Of a stretch of DNA of 58,192 nucleotides, positions 27,923 to 36,828 are shown piece after piece. The notes beneath the pieces are model-generated. The model had not been told where the DNA came from. It saw only the letters and a program-made list of their open reading frames with translations, and did no database searches. Source of the DNA: JBFWUW01 sp050247075. Its GTDB lineage: Bacteria > Planctomycetota > Planctomycetia > Pirellulales > JBFWUW01. Position 1 is the first letter of the stretch, and each line of letters begins with the position of its first letter. A program made the translations under genes and the position numbers. The stretch is from positions 1-58,192 of the forward strand of contig JBFWUW010000044.1 of assembly GCA_050247075.1 (NCBI GenBank), in the 5' to 3' direction.

Positions 27923-29923
27923 ATGTCCGCGGAACGCGAGATCGAAAAACTCCGCGAGCAAATTCGCGGGCACGATCGCAAGTATTACATCGAGGCGGCT
28001 CCCGATATCTCCGACCTGGAGTACGACCGGCTGCTCGACAAGCTGCGCCAGCTAGAAGCCGCCCACCCTGGCCTGGTCACGCCAGACAGCCCCACGCAGC
28101 GCGTGGGCGATGCGCCGGTGGAAGGGCTGACACCGGTGGAGCATCGGCTGCCGATGCTTTCGATCGACAACACGTATAGCGCCGACGAACTGCGCGAATA
28201 TGGCCGCCGGATTCAAAAACTGCTGCCGGGCGAAACCATCGAGTGGGTCGTCGAACTCAAGATCGACGGAGTCGCCGTCTCACTGACCTACGAACATGGG
28301 CTGCTAACGCAGGCCGCCACCCGCGGCAACGGCCGGACGGGCGATGATATCACACACAACGCCCGCACGGTGGGCGATATCCCGCTGCGCCTGACGGGCC
28401 CGCAAGTGCCCCAACTGTTGGAGATTCGCGGCGAAATCTACATGTCCAACCCCGACCTGGTGCGGCTCAACCAGGAACAAGAACAGCGCGGCGAGGAACC
28501 TTACGCCAACACCCGCAACGTCACCGCTGGCAGCATTCGACTGTTGGACCCGCGGCTCTGTGCGCAGCGCCGCCTGCGGATGTTTTGCCACGGAGTCGGT
28601 TTCTGCCAGGGCCTGACCGCCGCCACGCACATGGAGTTCTTGCAAGATGTCCGCCGTTGGGGCCTGCCCCCCACGCCGCATGTAGAAAGCTTTGCCACAT
28701 TTGACCTGGCGGTGGAACATTGCGAGGGGCTGATTGGCCGGCTGCACGAGCTCGATTTTGAAGTCGACGGGCTGGTGCTCAAGGTCAACCGGTTTGAGCA
28801 GCGCGAGAAGTTGGGCAACACCTCCAAAAGCCCCCGTTGGATCGCGGCCTACAAGTTTGAAAAGTATGAAGCCACCACCCGGCTGAATGACATCCGCGTA
28901 CAGATCGGCAAGTCGGGGGCCATTACACCCGTGGCCGAGCTGGAACCGGTCGAACTGGCCGGCACCACCATCAGCCGGGCCAGCTTGCACAATGCCGAGG
29001 AAGTTCAACGCAAGGACATTCGCATCGGCGACGTGGTGGTTGTGGAGAAAGCGGGCAAGGTCATTCCTCATATCGTCCGCGTCGAGAAGCATCTGCGGAA
29101 GGAAGACTTGCCGGAGTTTGCCTTTCCCACGCATTGCCCAGAGTGCGGCACTCCGGCCGTCAAAGACGAAGGGGGAGTCTACATCCGCTGCCCCAACCAG
29201 CGCTGTCCGGCGCAGGTCAAAGAGCGTATTCGCTACTACGCCAGCCGCAACGCCATGGATATCGAAGGGCTGGGAGACAAGCTCGTCGATAGCCTGGTGG
29301 CCGGCGGCATGGTGCAAAGTTACGGCGACCTCTATCGGCTGACGCTGGAACAGCTCATGGGGTTGGAAAGAATGGGCCAAAAGTCGTCTGAAAACCTCCT
29401 TGCCGGCATTGCCGCCAGCAAGTCGCGCGGGCTGGTGCGGCTGTTGAACGGGCTGGCCATTCGCCACGTTGGCACGCGGGTGGCCACGGTGTTGGCGGAA
29501 GCGTTCGGTTCGATCGACGCCCTCACCGCGGCCACCGCCGAACAAGTCGAGGAGACCGAGGATGTCGGCCCGATCATCGCCAAGAGCGTGTACGACTGGC
29601 TGCATAGCCCCTTCGGCGAAGAGACCGTGGCCGATCTTAAGTCGCAAGGGCTGGATATGTCAGCCCCGCTCAAGGCCCTGCCCGCTGGCGGCGGCCGCCT
29701 GGCGGGCAAAACCCTGGTGGTGACCGGCACATTGTCCCGTTACACCCGCGATGAAATAGAAGGCTTGATCGCCACGCACGGCGGCCGGGCGGCGGGCAGC
29801 GTATCTTCCAAGACCGACTACGTAGTCGCGGGCGAGAAAGCCGGCAGCAAACTGGCCAAGGCCCAAAAGCTGGGCGTGCCCGTGCTGAGCGAGGACGATT
29901 TCGGAAAGTTGCTTGAGGGGTGA
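27923..29923 (+). CDS. ligA: NAD-dependent DNA ligase
   Basis: Seals nicks during replication and repair using NAD. The 666-residue product has the full domain set: Ia domain with the YxxD-type start, adenylation domain with catalytic Lys113 in VELKIDG, OB fold, a four-cysteine zinc finger (CPECGTPAVKDEGG to CPNQRCPAQ), helix-hairpin-helix repeats, and a C-terminal BRCT domain (GKTLVVTGTL, KTDYVVAGEKAGSKLAKA). The ATG at 27923 begins at the usual N-terminus; the longer frame to 27872 is rejected. It ends directly before a repeat-rich gene-free region. Confidence 0.97.
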   Translation: MSAEREIEKLREQIRGHDRKYYIEAAPDISDLEYDRLLDKLRQLEAAHPGLVTPDSPTQRVGDAPVEGLTPVEHRLPMLSIDNTYSADELREYGRRIQKLLPGETIEWVVELKIDGVAVSLTYEHGLLTQAATRGNGRTGDDITHNARTVGDIPLRLTGPQVPQLLEIRGEIYMSNPDLVRLNQEQEQRGEEPYANTRNVTAGSIRLLDPRLCAQRRLRMFCHGVGFCQGLTAATHMEFLQDVRRWGLPPTPHVESFATFDLAVEHCEGLIGRLHELDFEVDGLVLKVNRFEQREKLGNTSKSPRWIAAYKFEKYEATTRLNDIRVQIGKSGAITPVAELEPVELAGTTISRASLHNAEEVQRKDIRIGDVVVVEKAGKVIPHIVRVEKHLRKEDLPEFAFPTHCPECGTPAVKDEGGVYIRCPNQRCPAQVKERIRYYASRNAMDIEGLGDKLVDSLVAGGMVQSYGDLYRLTLEQLMGLERMGQKSSENLLAGIAASKSRGLVRLLNGLAIRHVGTRVATVLAEAFGSIDALTAATAEQVEETEDVGPIIAKSVYDWLHSPFGEETVADLKSQGLDMSAPLKALPAGGGRLAGKTLVVTGTLSRYTRDEIEGLIATHGGRAAGSVSSKTDYVVAGEKAGSKLAKAQKLGVPVLSEDDFGKLLEG

Positions 29924-29938
29924 GGCATGAGGGGTGGG

Positions 29939-30005
29939 CTTGTTTGTAGGAGGCGATTCCATTGCCGATCAACTTGTTTGTAGGAGGCGATTCCATCGCC
30001 GATCA
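29939..30005 (+). repeat. Family B palindromic repeat, tandem pair
   Basis: Two near-identical 34-base direct repeats at 29939-29972 and 29973-30005, each beginning CTTGTTTGTAGGAGGCGATT and containing an internal palindrome centred on GGCGATTCCATCGCC (the first copy has one change in it). Other copies are at 34661-34717 and 44085-44156. It starts 16 bases after the ligA stop codon. Confidence 0.85.
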
Positions 30006-30091
30006 TCCTCCGTAGAAGCTGTTCCCTATTAGCGACAACCGGCGATCCATTGGCAGGTTCCCATGCGATGGTTGGTCGGTTCGTATTCCAC

Positions 30092-30214
30092 GTTACCCGC
30101 ACCATTTCCAAGGTTGGAACAGGTAACGAAACGCGTACTTTTCCGCGAAATCGCGGGATTCTTGGACCATGCGGCCGCGTTACCTGTTCCAACACGGTGG
30201 TGTGGTGCGGGTCC
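30092..30214. repeat. Palindromic element, copy 1
   Basis: About 123 bases with related inverted arms: the left arm (30092-30127) begins GTTACCCGCACCATTTCC and the right arm (30179-30214) runs GTTACCTGTTCC to TGTGGTGCGGGT. They are imperfect complements over about 36 bases, around a centre containing TTTTCCGCGAAATCGCGGG. The left arm is itself partly self-complementary (GTTACC/GGTAAC). A diverged second copy lies 290 bases downstream. Confidence 0.7.
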
Positions 30215-30310
30215 ACGTAGCCGCGAAGCTCCCGCTTTGCTGGCTTGATGCGCAAGTGGATGCTGCTGCTTGCGCGAGGTTGCTGGGCATGGATGGCCGA
30301 TGGCGATACT

Positions 30311-30354
30311 GCCCTCACCCCCCACCCATCTCCCGGAGTACCTGGAAAGGGGGG
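30311..30354. repeat. Family D repeat, diverged copy
   Basis: Contains ATCTCCCGGAGTACCTGGAA, which is close to the perfect hairpin CTCTCCCGGAGTACCGGGAG at 36582-36607. It sits between the two palindromic elements of the repeat nest. Confidence 0.6.
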
Positions 30355-30386
30355 CGGACGTTGGGATTGGAAGCTTCTTGTTCCAC

Positions 30387-30505
30387 GCTACCTGCACCAT
30401 TTCCCAGGGTGGTGCAGGTTAGAAGCGCAAGCTTTTCGGGGAAATCGCGGGGTTTTTGTAGGGGCGTCCGCCTTACCTGTTCCAACAAAGGGGGTGTGGT
30501 GCGGG
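30387..30505. repeat. Palindromic element, copy 2
   Basis: Second, diverged copy of the element at 30092-30214, in the same orientation: shared segments include CTGCACCATTTCC, a centre with AAATCGCGGGG, and TTACCTGTTCCAAC followed by GTGTGGTGCGGG. Divergence between copies is moderate, with indels. Confidence 0.7.
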
Positions 30506-30822
30506 AGGCGATGGCCCCGCATCGCCGTCGGGCGACGGCACCTGCAGCGGCGCGCACCGTCAGCGCCCCGGCCGCGTTTCAAAAATATGAACAGGCCCCG
30601 TGACGCGTACCGGTCGGCGGAGTAGCGGCGAGAAAGACGCCTCACCCCATTGGGCCAACTAGCCGGCAACGGTAGCCGTAATTAAGGACTCGCCCGATCA
30701 ACCGCCCACCACGACCATGCTGTTCGAGCACGCGGCGGACGACAATGCCTGGGCGGTGTAGGGGCTTTGTGCCCGTTGGACGTGCAAGAGCCACGTCTGC
30801 GCGCAAAGCCGGACGGATGCTA

Positions 30823-30893
30823 TTGTACAATAAAAATAAATGTTGTAAATATCTAAATTATATACTTTACTATGGATTTTTCAATGCTGTAGC
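30823..30893. other. AT-rich patch
   Basis: About 70 bases with very few G or C (TTGTACAATAAAAATAAATG, TATCTAAATTATATACTTTA), in sharp contrast with the GC-rich surroundings. It begins with the palindrome TTGTACAA. No gene is associated with it. It could be a promoter, a DNA-unwinding or nucleoid-protein site, or a foreign remnant. Confidence 0.6.
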
Positions 30894-30970
30894 GAATTTG
30901 GCGGGTAGGCAAGACGGGGCAGACTCCCTTTGTGGCCGCTCACGGGCCTGACAACGGCGGCAAGGAATAC

Positions 30971-31067
30971 GTGGCACGGGCATCTTGCCCGTGGCGCGAA
31001 TGTTGCTCCTTCCGGCAAGAGGTACTTGGCATGGAAAGACATGGGCGGGACGCCCATGCCACGTGGC
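30971..31067. repeat. Family C repeats (two palindromic motifs)
   Basis: GGCACGGGCATCTTGCCCGT at 30973-30992 and CATGGGCGGGACGCCCATG at 31040-31058, each a palindrome. The same two motifs occur fused at 56191-56239, and the second recurs in changed form at 57328-57355. When translated on the minus strand they give the HGQDARAT and WASRPC strings that often spoil gene calls in planctomycete and verrucomicrobial genomes. Confidence 0.8.
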
Positions 31068-31699
31068 GCGGAAAACGTATCCCCTGCCTGAGCCATGCCG
31101 CCATCGTTCGGGACCAAATCCAAGAATCGGCACCATGCACCGGCGCACCATTGGCTGCCACGAAAATAGCATCGGCGTCTTGTCCCAGCCTCCGAATCCT
31201 GGCGGTCCCCCGGGCCGCCGGAGCATTACCCGGATACCGGATGCGAAAATGCCCCACGTTCGAACCGGTGCGAACGCCGAGTGAGCAATCATCGGGCGCG
31301 ACCCGGCCCGCGCTTGATCGCTTGGGCACTGGAAGTGTACACACATATCGTTCGCGGTCGGCGAGAACTCGCCAGACTGTTTGTTTCCGACTAGAACTAC
31401 GGATCACCCCGTTTAGGTTGCTTTGGCAAGAGGATGTTCCTGATTTGGGGCGATGGCCATAATGAATCTTTTCTTGCATTGCGTCGCGGACTATCAGGTG
31501 ATGCGAGGCGATGCGTTGCACCATCCCGCGTTCCACAAGAGTTGCCGTCTTGAAGTTCACTATCGCATCACCGTCAATTCTGCAGTTCGATGCTGCCTGG
31601 AGAATGCTTCTCGCCTCGCATCGTTGCAATCCGTACTGCCGTTCTGGGTTAACATTGTAAGTTGGCGTATCTCCGCAATGTGTGCGTGACGAGGCGAAA

Positions 31700-34522
31700 A
31701 TGCTCTCCTTTCATTGCCCTGTCTGCGCGAAGAGGCTCAGCGTTCGAGGAGAGCTGGCTGGCAAGTCTGGGAAATGCCCACACTGCCGCCAAACAATCGT
31801 CGTGCCCTGCGTGACAGACTTTTCACGAGCTGGCCAAAGCGACACGTTACGTCCTGTAGACCAAGGGGCGCTTGTCGGCAATTCAGCAGCGGGAGCCGGC
31901 AACAACGAGACGCTAGGCGTCCTAGCAAGCGACACTTCGCGAGAAGGAGACTCGGCACCCATCGCTCCATCTGTTTCATCGGCCCGCGTCAAGTCGGCAA
32001 ACGACCTAGGCCAGATTGACGTTTACCAACTATTGAAAGTACTGGGACAGGGAGGCATGGGAAAGGTTTACCTGGCGCGGCATTCTAAGCTGGAAAAACT
32101 GGTGGCCATCAAAGTGCTAACCGCGGGTAAATTGGGCGATCAGGCATCGGTCGCGCGCTTTGAGCGCGAGATGAAAGCAGTTGGCCGGCTCGATCATCCG
32201 CACATCGTGCGGGCGCTTGACGCACGCCAGGCAAACGGTTTCAACATCCTGGTGATGGAGTACATCGAAGGTCGTGACTTGTCTGAAATCGTTAAGTCGC
32301 TGGGGCCGCTGCCTATTGCTGATGCGTGCGAGCTTGTGCGCCAAGCCGCTTCCGGCCTTCAAGAGGCGCATGAACACGGAATGGTCCATCGGGACATCAA
32401 GCCATCGAACTTGATGCTGGCCAAGGCACAGCGGAAACACTCACCTCCAGTGCTGAAGATTCTCGATCTAGGGCTGGCACTGCTGTCGGAATCGCATGCG
32501 GCACACGGCAGTGATCTGACGAATACCGGCCAGGTCATGGGGACTATTGACTACATGGCCCCGGAGCAGGGGGGCGACAGCCATCAGGTCGATATTCGGG
32601 CCGACATCTATTCGCTTGGCGCGACTTTATTCAAGCTGCTGACTGGTAGCGCGCCATATGAGGGGGCCAAGTATGACACACCAATTAAGAAACTGGCCGC
32701 GTTGGCCACCACGCCTCCGCCAGACATTCGCGCGCGACGCGCTGACATGCCGCTGGAACTGGCCAAGCTGGTTCACCGAATGTTAGCGAAGAATCCCAAT
32801 GAACGTATCGCCACGCCCGAACAGGTCGTCGCGGTTCTATCGCCGTTCTGTGCCGGCTGCAACTTGGAGGTTCTTCTACGAAAAGCGATTGGTGAATCTA
32901 TCACCAAGGGTGCATTGGCCCAATCGTCGTCAGACAGTCTTTCAGCAAACATGGCAAAAACAACAGCGTTTGCGCCCAAGGAGAATATCGAGAACATTGC
33001 CCCAGGGGGCGATGCATTGACTCCTTTTCTTTCCACGGTGGCTTTACCCCAACCGCACGGCGAGCATCAGGCGTGGACGCAGTCGCCGCCCTTACCGCGG
33101 CCGATCCGTGGATCGCACGGCCGCTGGAACAGGGTTCCGTTGGTCGTGCGAATCGGGGCAATTGCCGGCGGCGGAGTAATGGCGATTTTAATGGGGATCG
33201 TACTCTTCTTGCCTGGCAAGAAGGGCACCGTGCGCATTGAAGTGAATGACCCTGCGATAGAGATTCTCGTGCATGAGTCAGGCACCACCATCAAAGGGGT
33301 TGGTAAGAAGGAAATCACCCTCACGGCCGGCGAACAAGGATTCACCATTAAACGGGATGATTTGCAGTTTGAAACGGATCGCTTTCTCCTCAGTCAAGGG
33401 GGCGTCGTGACACTAAGGATCGACCTTCTCGCAGACAAGTTAATGGCTTCATTGAATGGAGATCCTCTGGGATCCGTGCACGTACCCAAGCAGCCCGAAC
33501 GTAATGCCGTCGGCGACGAAGACGCAGAGGGTTGGCATGGCTGGCCGAAGAATGCCCCCCGCCCGGCGATCGCCCCATTCAATGACGAAGACTCGCTGAT
33601 ACACAGGGATACCTGGGCAAAACACCTTCATGTGCCGCCCCAGTTCGTCAATTCGATCGGGATGGAATTCGTCCTCATTCCGCCGGGGGACTTCATGATG
33701 GGTTTTACCACGAATGAAATCGTCGAATTGCTCAGTACGGATCCGGAACGCGACAATCCCTATGCCCAGGAGAGGATCAAGTCGCAGGGGCCGAGGCACA
33801 AGGTGATCCTCACTCAGCCTTTCTATCTGGGAATACACGAGGTGACGCAAGCTCAATACGAACTAATCATGGGGCAGAACCCTTCACGGACGATTACCCA
33901 CTACCTCGTCGATAAGAACATTCTGGAAAACATGGATACTTCTCGGCACCCCGTGGATACTGTGTTGTGGGGTGAGGCAGTCGAGTTTTGCCGCAAGCTC
34001 AGTCAAAGAGAAAACCTCATCCCTTTTGAATTTGGCATGCGTGATGGTGAAGTCATGGCGAATGCCGGGGACGGCTATCGGCTACCAACCGAAGCAGAGT
34101 GGGAGTTCTGCTGCAGGGCGGGAACAACTACAAAGCACTGGGCAGGTGACAGCGAAGATGACCTGCAAAGAGTGGCCTGGACTAATGTAAATAGTGGCAG
34201 AACGACTCATCCCGTGGGCGAAAAGAAGCCGAATCCGTTTGGGCTCTTTGATATGCACGGCAATGTGGGGGAGTGGGTTCAGGACGGTTGGAAACCCGAC
34301 TATTACGCAAATTTCGAGCAGCAGCCGGCAATCAATCCCAATTGTCCAGACGAACGCGGTAACCGCGTGAGCCGGGGAGGCTATGCTGGAACTGGCAGTC
34401 GCCACCTCTGGTCCGCCACACGTCTGCCCGTATTGCCGTCAAACCGTGAAAAAAACAATCAGGTCGGCTTTCGCGTGGTGCTGACGGTTGAAGCCGTCAA
34501 AGCTGGGAGTTCCACAAAATGA
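31700..34522 (+). CDS. Ser/Thr kinase fused to FGE-sulfatase-modifying-like domain
   Basis: A 940-residue fusion. Residues 1-35 form a zinc ribbon (Cys6, Cys9, Cys26, Cys29). A Hanks-type kinase spans about 108-375: glycine loop LGQGGMGKVY, Lys138, HRDIKPSN with catalytic Asp232, DLG at 256-258 in place of DFG, and APE at 287-289. One membrane helix (GGVMAILMGIVLFLPG) follows at about 497-512, then a PEGA-like beta domain, then an FGE/SUMF1-type domain (from FVLIPPGDFMMG through YRLPTEAEWEFCCRAG and GLFDMHGNVGEWV to the end). The kinase would face the cytoplasm and the FGE-like part the outside. The ATG at 31700 has GAGG 5 bases upstream. Substrate and signal are unknown. Confidence 0.88.
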   Translation: MLSFHCPVCAKRLSVRGELAGKSGKCPHCRQTIVVPCVTDFSRAGQSDTLRPVDQGALVGNSAAGAGNNETLGVLASDTSREGDSAPIAPSVSSARVKSANDLGQIDVYQLLKVLGQGGMGKVYLARHSKLEKLVAIKVLTAGKLGDQASVARFEREMKAVGRLDHPHIVRALDARQANGFNILVMEYIEGRDLSEIVKSLGPLPIADACELVRQAASGLQEAHEHGMVHRDIKPSNLMLAKAQRKHSPPVLKILDLGLALLSESHAAHGSDLTNTGQVMGTIDYMAPEQGGDSHQVDIRADIYSLGATLFKLLTGSAPYEGAKYDTPIKKLAALATTPPPDIRARRADMPLELAKLVHRMLAKNPNERIATPEQVVAVLSPFCAGCNLEVLLRKAIGESITKGALAQSSSDSLSANMAKTTAFAPKENIENIAPGGDALTPFLSTVALPQPHGEHQAWTQSPPLPRPIRGSHGRWNRVPLVVRIGAIAGGGVMAILMGIVLFLPGKKGTVRIEVNDPAIEILVHESGTTIKGVGKKEITLTAGEQGFTIKRDDLQFETDRFLLSQGGVVTLRIDLLADKLMASLNGDPLGSVHVPKQPERNAVGDEDAEGWHGWPKNAPRPAIAPFNDEDSLIHRDTWAKHLHVPPQFVNSIGMEFVLIPPGDFMMGFTTNEIVELLSTDPERDNPYAQERIKSQGPRHKVILTQPFYLGIHEVTQAQYELIMGQNPSRTITHYLVDKNILENMDTSRHPVDTVLWGEAVEFCRKLSQRENLIPFEFGMRDGEVMANAGDGYRLPTEAEWEFCCRAGTTTKHWAGDSEDDLQRVAWTNVNSGRTTHPVGEKKPNPFGLFDMHGNVGEWVQDGWKPDYYANFEQQPAINPNCPDERGNRVSRGGYAGTGSRHLWSATRLPVLPSNREKNNQVGFRVVLTVEAVKAGSSTK

Positions 34523-34660
34523 TCGCCTTGCCCGCGAAGAAATGTTGAGGCCCATTCTCGTTCCGTTGCGAAGTCCGTCTTTCGAGCATTCCTCATCGCT
34601 GAATGAATATGATCGCCTGGGCAACACGATGGCCTTACCTGCCGCGTGGCGCGCCGATTG

Positions 34661-34717
34661 TCGCCGTCGGGAGACGGCTCCTACAAGGATTGATCGGCGA
34701 TGGAATCGCCTTCTACA
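34661..34717 (-). repeat. Family B repeats, two adjacent variants
   Basis: On the minus strand, a close copy of the family B motif (TAGAAGGCGATTCCATCGCC) at 34692-34717 and a diverged variant (TGTAGGAGCCGTCTCCCGAC) at 34661-34685. They lie between the convergent kinase-FGE and LamG genes, ending right at the LamG stop codon. Confidence 0.75.
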
Positions 34718-34718
34718 A

Positions 34719-36485
34719 TTAGTTGCTCCGCTCTTGCGCTAGCTTTTCAATTTCCGCCTTGTCCAGGGCGCCTTGGTACCAGCGCAGATCGGCCAGTTGG
34801 CCGTGGAAGAAGTTTTGTGCTCCAAAGCCGATCCAGAGGGGGGCGGTGTTGGTGAGGTCGAAGAGGGGGCCGTCGCGGAGAGTGCTGACGGAGGTGGGGC
34901 GGCCGTTGATATGGAGTTCCAGGTCGCGGCCGCGGCGGATGGCCGCGATGTGGGTCCAATCGCCGCCGATGTCCCGTTCGTGGCTGACGACCTGGCCGGC
35001 TTGAATGGATTGCACGCGGCCCAGCGAGGGATCGACCGGCGCGTCGAGTGCCCGGCCCTGGCAAGAGCCGGTACCCGCGTAGAGCCGTCCGCGAAAGGCG
35101 CTTAGGCAGGTCACCCGCGTCCAGGTGGCGGTGGTCCGTTCATCCCAATCGGCCCGCTGGGCCAACGAGCCAAGCTGCTTCCAATCGCCGTCGCGCTCGT
35201 AGCGGTAGACCTCGGCGTGGGGGATCAGGCCGGCGTAGAGCTTGCCGTTGTAGACGGTCAGGTCCATGACTTCGTTGCACAGGTTTTGGCCCTCGGGCAG
35301 GCCCAGGCGGCCGATTTTTTCCCAATCGTCGCGGCCTTTCCGCCGCAAGACGTAGCCTTGGGGCCAGGTTCCCAGCAGGATTTCTCCGCCGAAGACTTGC
35401 ATGGAGTGGATCTGGTTGATGTCGTGGGGGGCGGTTCCCATTCTCTGCCATTTCTTTCCGCCGAGATACTCATAAATGTTGCCGTGGGTGGAAGCGTACA
35501 ACGTGCCGCCCACCGGCAGCAGGCATTCAAAGTTTTTGCCGTCTGGCGCGCCGCAGTTGATCCATTCTTGGCCGTCGTACTTGAAGAGCAGGCCGCCGCC
35601 GGCACTGTCCAGCCCGGCGTAGAGTTCTCCCTGAAAGCTGGCCAGACAGAGGACGCGCGACCCGTTGCCGACCTGGCCCAGGTCTTTCCAAGTGGTGCCC
35701 CCTTCGTACTGGTAGACCCGCGTGGGGGCGGGGGCGGGTGCGCCAGGCAGTCCCCCCAGGGCTTGGACCCAGTCCCAGATACCGGTGCCGGCGACGAGTT
35801 TGCCATTGTGGACGATCATCGACATGACGGAGTGATGGTTCGCGTCGCTCCCCAACCGGCCGCAGTCGATCCACTTGCCCCCTTCGTCCAAGCGGAAGAC
35901 ATGGGCTCGGTCTTGCGGCCGGTTGGCATCGGCGATACCGCAGTACAGCCCGCCGTTGTAGGCCACCAAATTGCTGATGAGGGAATTGGACTCCCACGGT
36001 TTGCCGTGGTCTTGCCACTCGCTGAGATAGCCGTCGTCGATGCCAAAGTGGACGTGCCGGCTGTCGGACATGGCGCTATAGGCCGGCGAACTGCCCGCCA
36101 GATGCAAGTTGATGCCGCGACGGGCCGCGGGGTCGAACTTGCCCAGAATATCGCCCAGGGTCGCTTCCAGCGGCGCGTGGCTACGGACCCACACGGAGAG
36201 CGAAAAGTCGTCCTGGCCAGCATTGGGGGCTTTTTCCGCCGGCACCAAAATGCGCCCATCGCGGCCGTTGAAGGCGGCCCCTTGCTCGCTAAAGGTTACG
36301 TTTTGCGGCTCGCCGTGCGCGGTTCCCACGATATCGCGGGCGTCGTGTTCCAATGGCCAATGGGCAACCAGCCGCGCGGCGGGCTTGGCCGGCTCTTCGC
36401 CCACCAACGGCATGGCCGGCAGCGCGGCCAGAAAAGCCAGGGATGCCAGCAACAGGCAGCGGCGGGCCGCACATAGGACCGGCAC
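34719..36485 (-). CDS. Secreted LamG-like protein split by a propeller insert
   Basis: The exported product has about 588 residues. A signal peptide (about 1-30) precedes the first half of a LamG/concanavalin-like domain (40-160, ARLVAHWPLEHDARDIVG and DDFSLSVWVRSH). Residues of about 165-490 form repeats of the kind LVAYNGGLYCGIAD, MIVHNGKLVAGTG, LASFQGELYAGLD and LTVYNGKLYAGL, a Kelch-like propeller. The last 100 residues complete the LamG fold (GDWTHIAAIRRGRDLELHING, FFHGQLADLRWYQGALDKAE). The start is uncertain: the GTG at 36485 begins the signal peptide but has no close ribosome binding site. The frame remains open far upstream (to 37151) through a hairpin repeat that I consider non-coding. 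A carbohydrate- or surface-binding role is inferred. Confidence 0.7.
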   Translation of the reverse strand: MPVLCAARRCLLLASLAFLAALPAMPLVGEEPAKPAARLVAHWPLEHDARDIVGTAHGEPQNVTFSEQGAAFNGRDGRILVPAEKAPNAGQDDFSLSVWVRSHAPLEATLGDILGKFDPAARRGINLHLAGSSPAYSAMSDSRHVHFGIDDGYLSEWQDHGKPWESNSLISNLVAYNGGLYCGIADANRPQDRAHVFRLDEGGKWIDCGRLGSDANHHSVMSMIVHNGKLVAGTGIWDWVQALGGLPGAPAPAPTRVYQYEGGTTWKDLGQVGNGSRVLCLASFQGELYAGLDSAGGGLLFKYDGQEWINCGAPDGKNFECLLPVGGTLYASTHGNIYEYLGGKKWQRMGTAPHDINQIHSMQVFGGEILLGTWPQGYVLRRKGRDDWEKIGRLGLPEGQNLCNEVMDLTVYNGKLYAGLIPHAEVYRYERDGDWKQLGSLAQRADWDERTTATWTRVTCLSAFRGRLYAGTGSCQGRALDAPVDPSLGRVQSIQAGQVVSHERDIGGDWTHIAAIRRGRDLELHINGRPTSVSTLRDGPLFDLTNTAPLWIGFGAQNFFHGQLADLRWYQGALDKAEIEKLAQERSN

Positions 36486-36828
36486 AACAACTGACTCATG
36501 GGAACTCCCTCTCCCTTTGGGAGAGGGCCGGTGTGAGGGCTGGCTGATGGCGGGCATTTCGCCACATCCCCCTCTCCCCAACCCTCTCCCGGAGTACCGG
36601 GAGAGGGAGCCAGAAGGCGAAGTTATCTCGTACCGAACCTTTAGGGTTTGAAACGCGTTCATTCGCGGCACTCCTGCGGTATTTCGCTTAGTAGAATGGG
36701 CAGCGTGAATTATGCGCTTTGCGGCAATCGGCGGAAACCGGTCGGGCAAAACCTGTCCCTGCCGCCGTTGTGGCGATATGCTAGACGAGAGGCTGAAAGT
36801 GGCAGTTGTCATACCGATGAGGAACTCC
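36486..36828. other. Divergent spacer containing family D repeats
   Basis: 343 bases between the divergent LamG and TPR genes. About 100 of them are the family D hairpin repeat (36507-36607). The remainder should hold promoters for both genes, but no clear consensus boxes were seen. Frames crossing it are read-through. Confidence 0.55.
36507..36607. repeat. Family D repeat with two strong hairpins
   Basis: A 9-bp stem CCCTCTCCC/GGGAGAGGG with loop TTT (36507-36527) and an 11-bp stem CCCTCTCCCGG/CCGGGAGAGGG with loop AGTA (36582-36607), separated by 54 bases. A diverged copy is at 30311-30354. In translation it gives the PLPLGEGRG-type strings common in spurious gene calls of GC-rich bacteria. 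Confidence 0.8.

Larger units (their letters stand above)
29924..31699. other. Gene-free repeat nest, 1.8 kb
   Basis: No supportable gene lies between ligA and the kinase-FGE gene. The stretch holds a tandem family B repeat (29939-30005), two 120-base palindromic elements (30092-30214, 30387-30505), a family D repeat (30311-30354), family C repeats (30971-31067), and an AT-rich segment at 30823-30893. The longest frames here translate through the repeats and lack ribosome binding sites. The last 100 bases or so (including TTAACATTGTAAG) may hold the promoter of the kinase gene. Confidence 0.7.

Noticed and set aside
26518..27981. 487-residue minus-strand open frame
   Set aside because: It is antisense to the FG-GAP/ASPIC region, whose repeated GAC/GGC codons keep the opposite strand open. 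No ribosome binding site or family content.
28304..29647. 447-residue minus-strand open frame
   Set aside because: Lies wholly antisense to ligA.
29939..30005. Possible CRISPR
   Set aside because: Two adjacent direct repeats without unique spacers between them and no cas genes in the window.
30940..31629. 229-residue minus-strand open frame
   Set aside because: It reads through the family C repeats (WASRPC and GQDARAT strings) and has no ribosome binding site.
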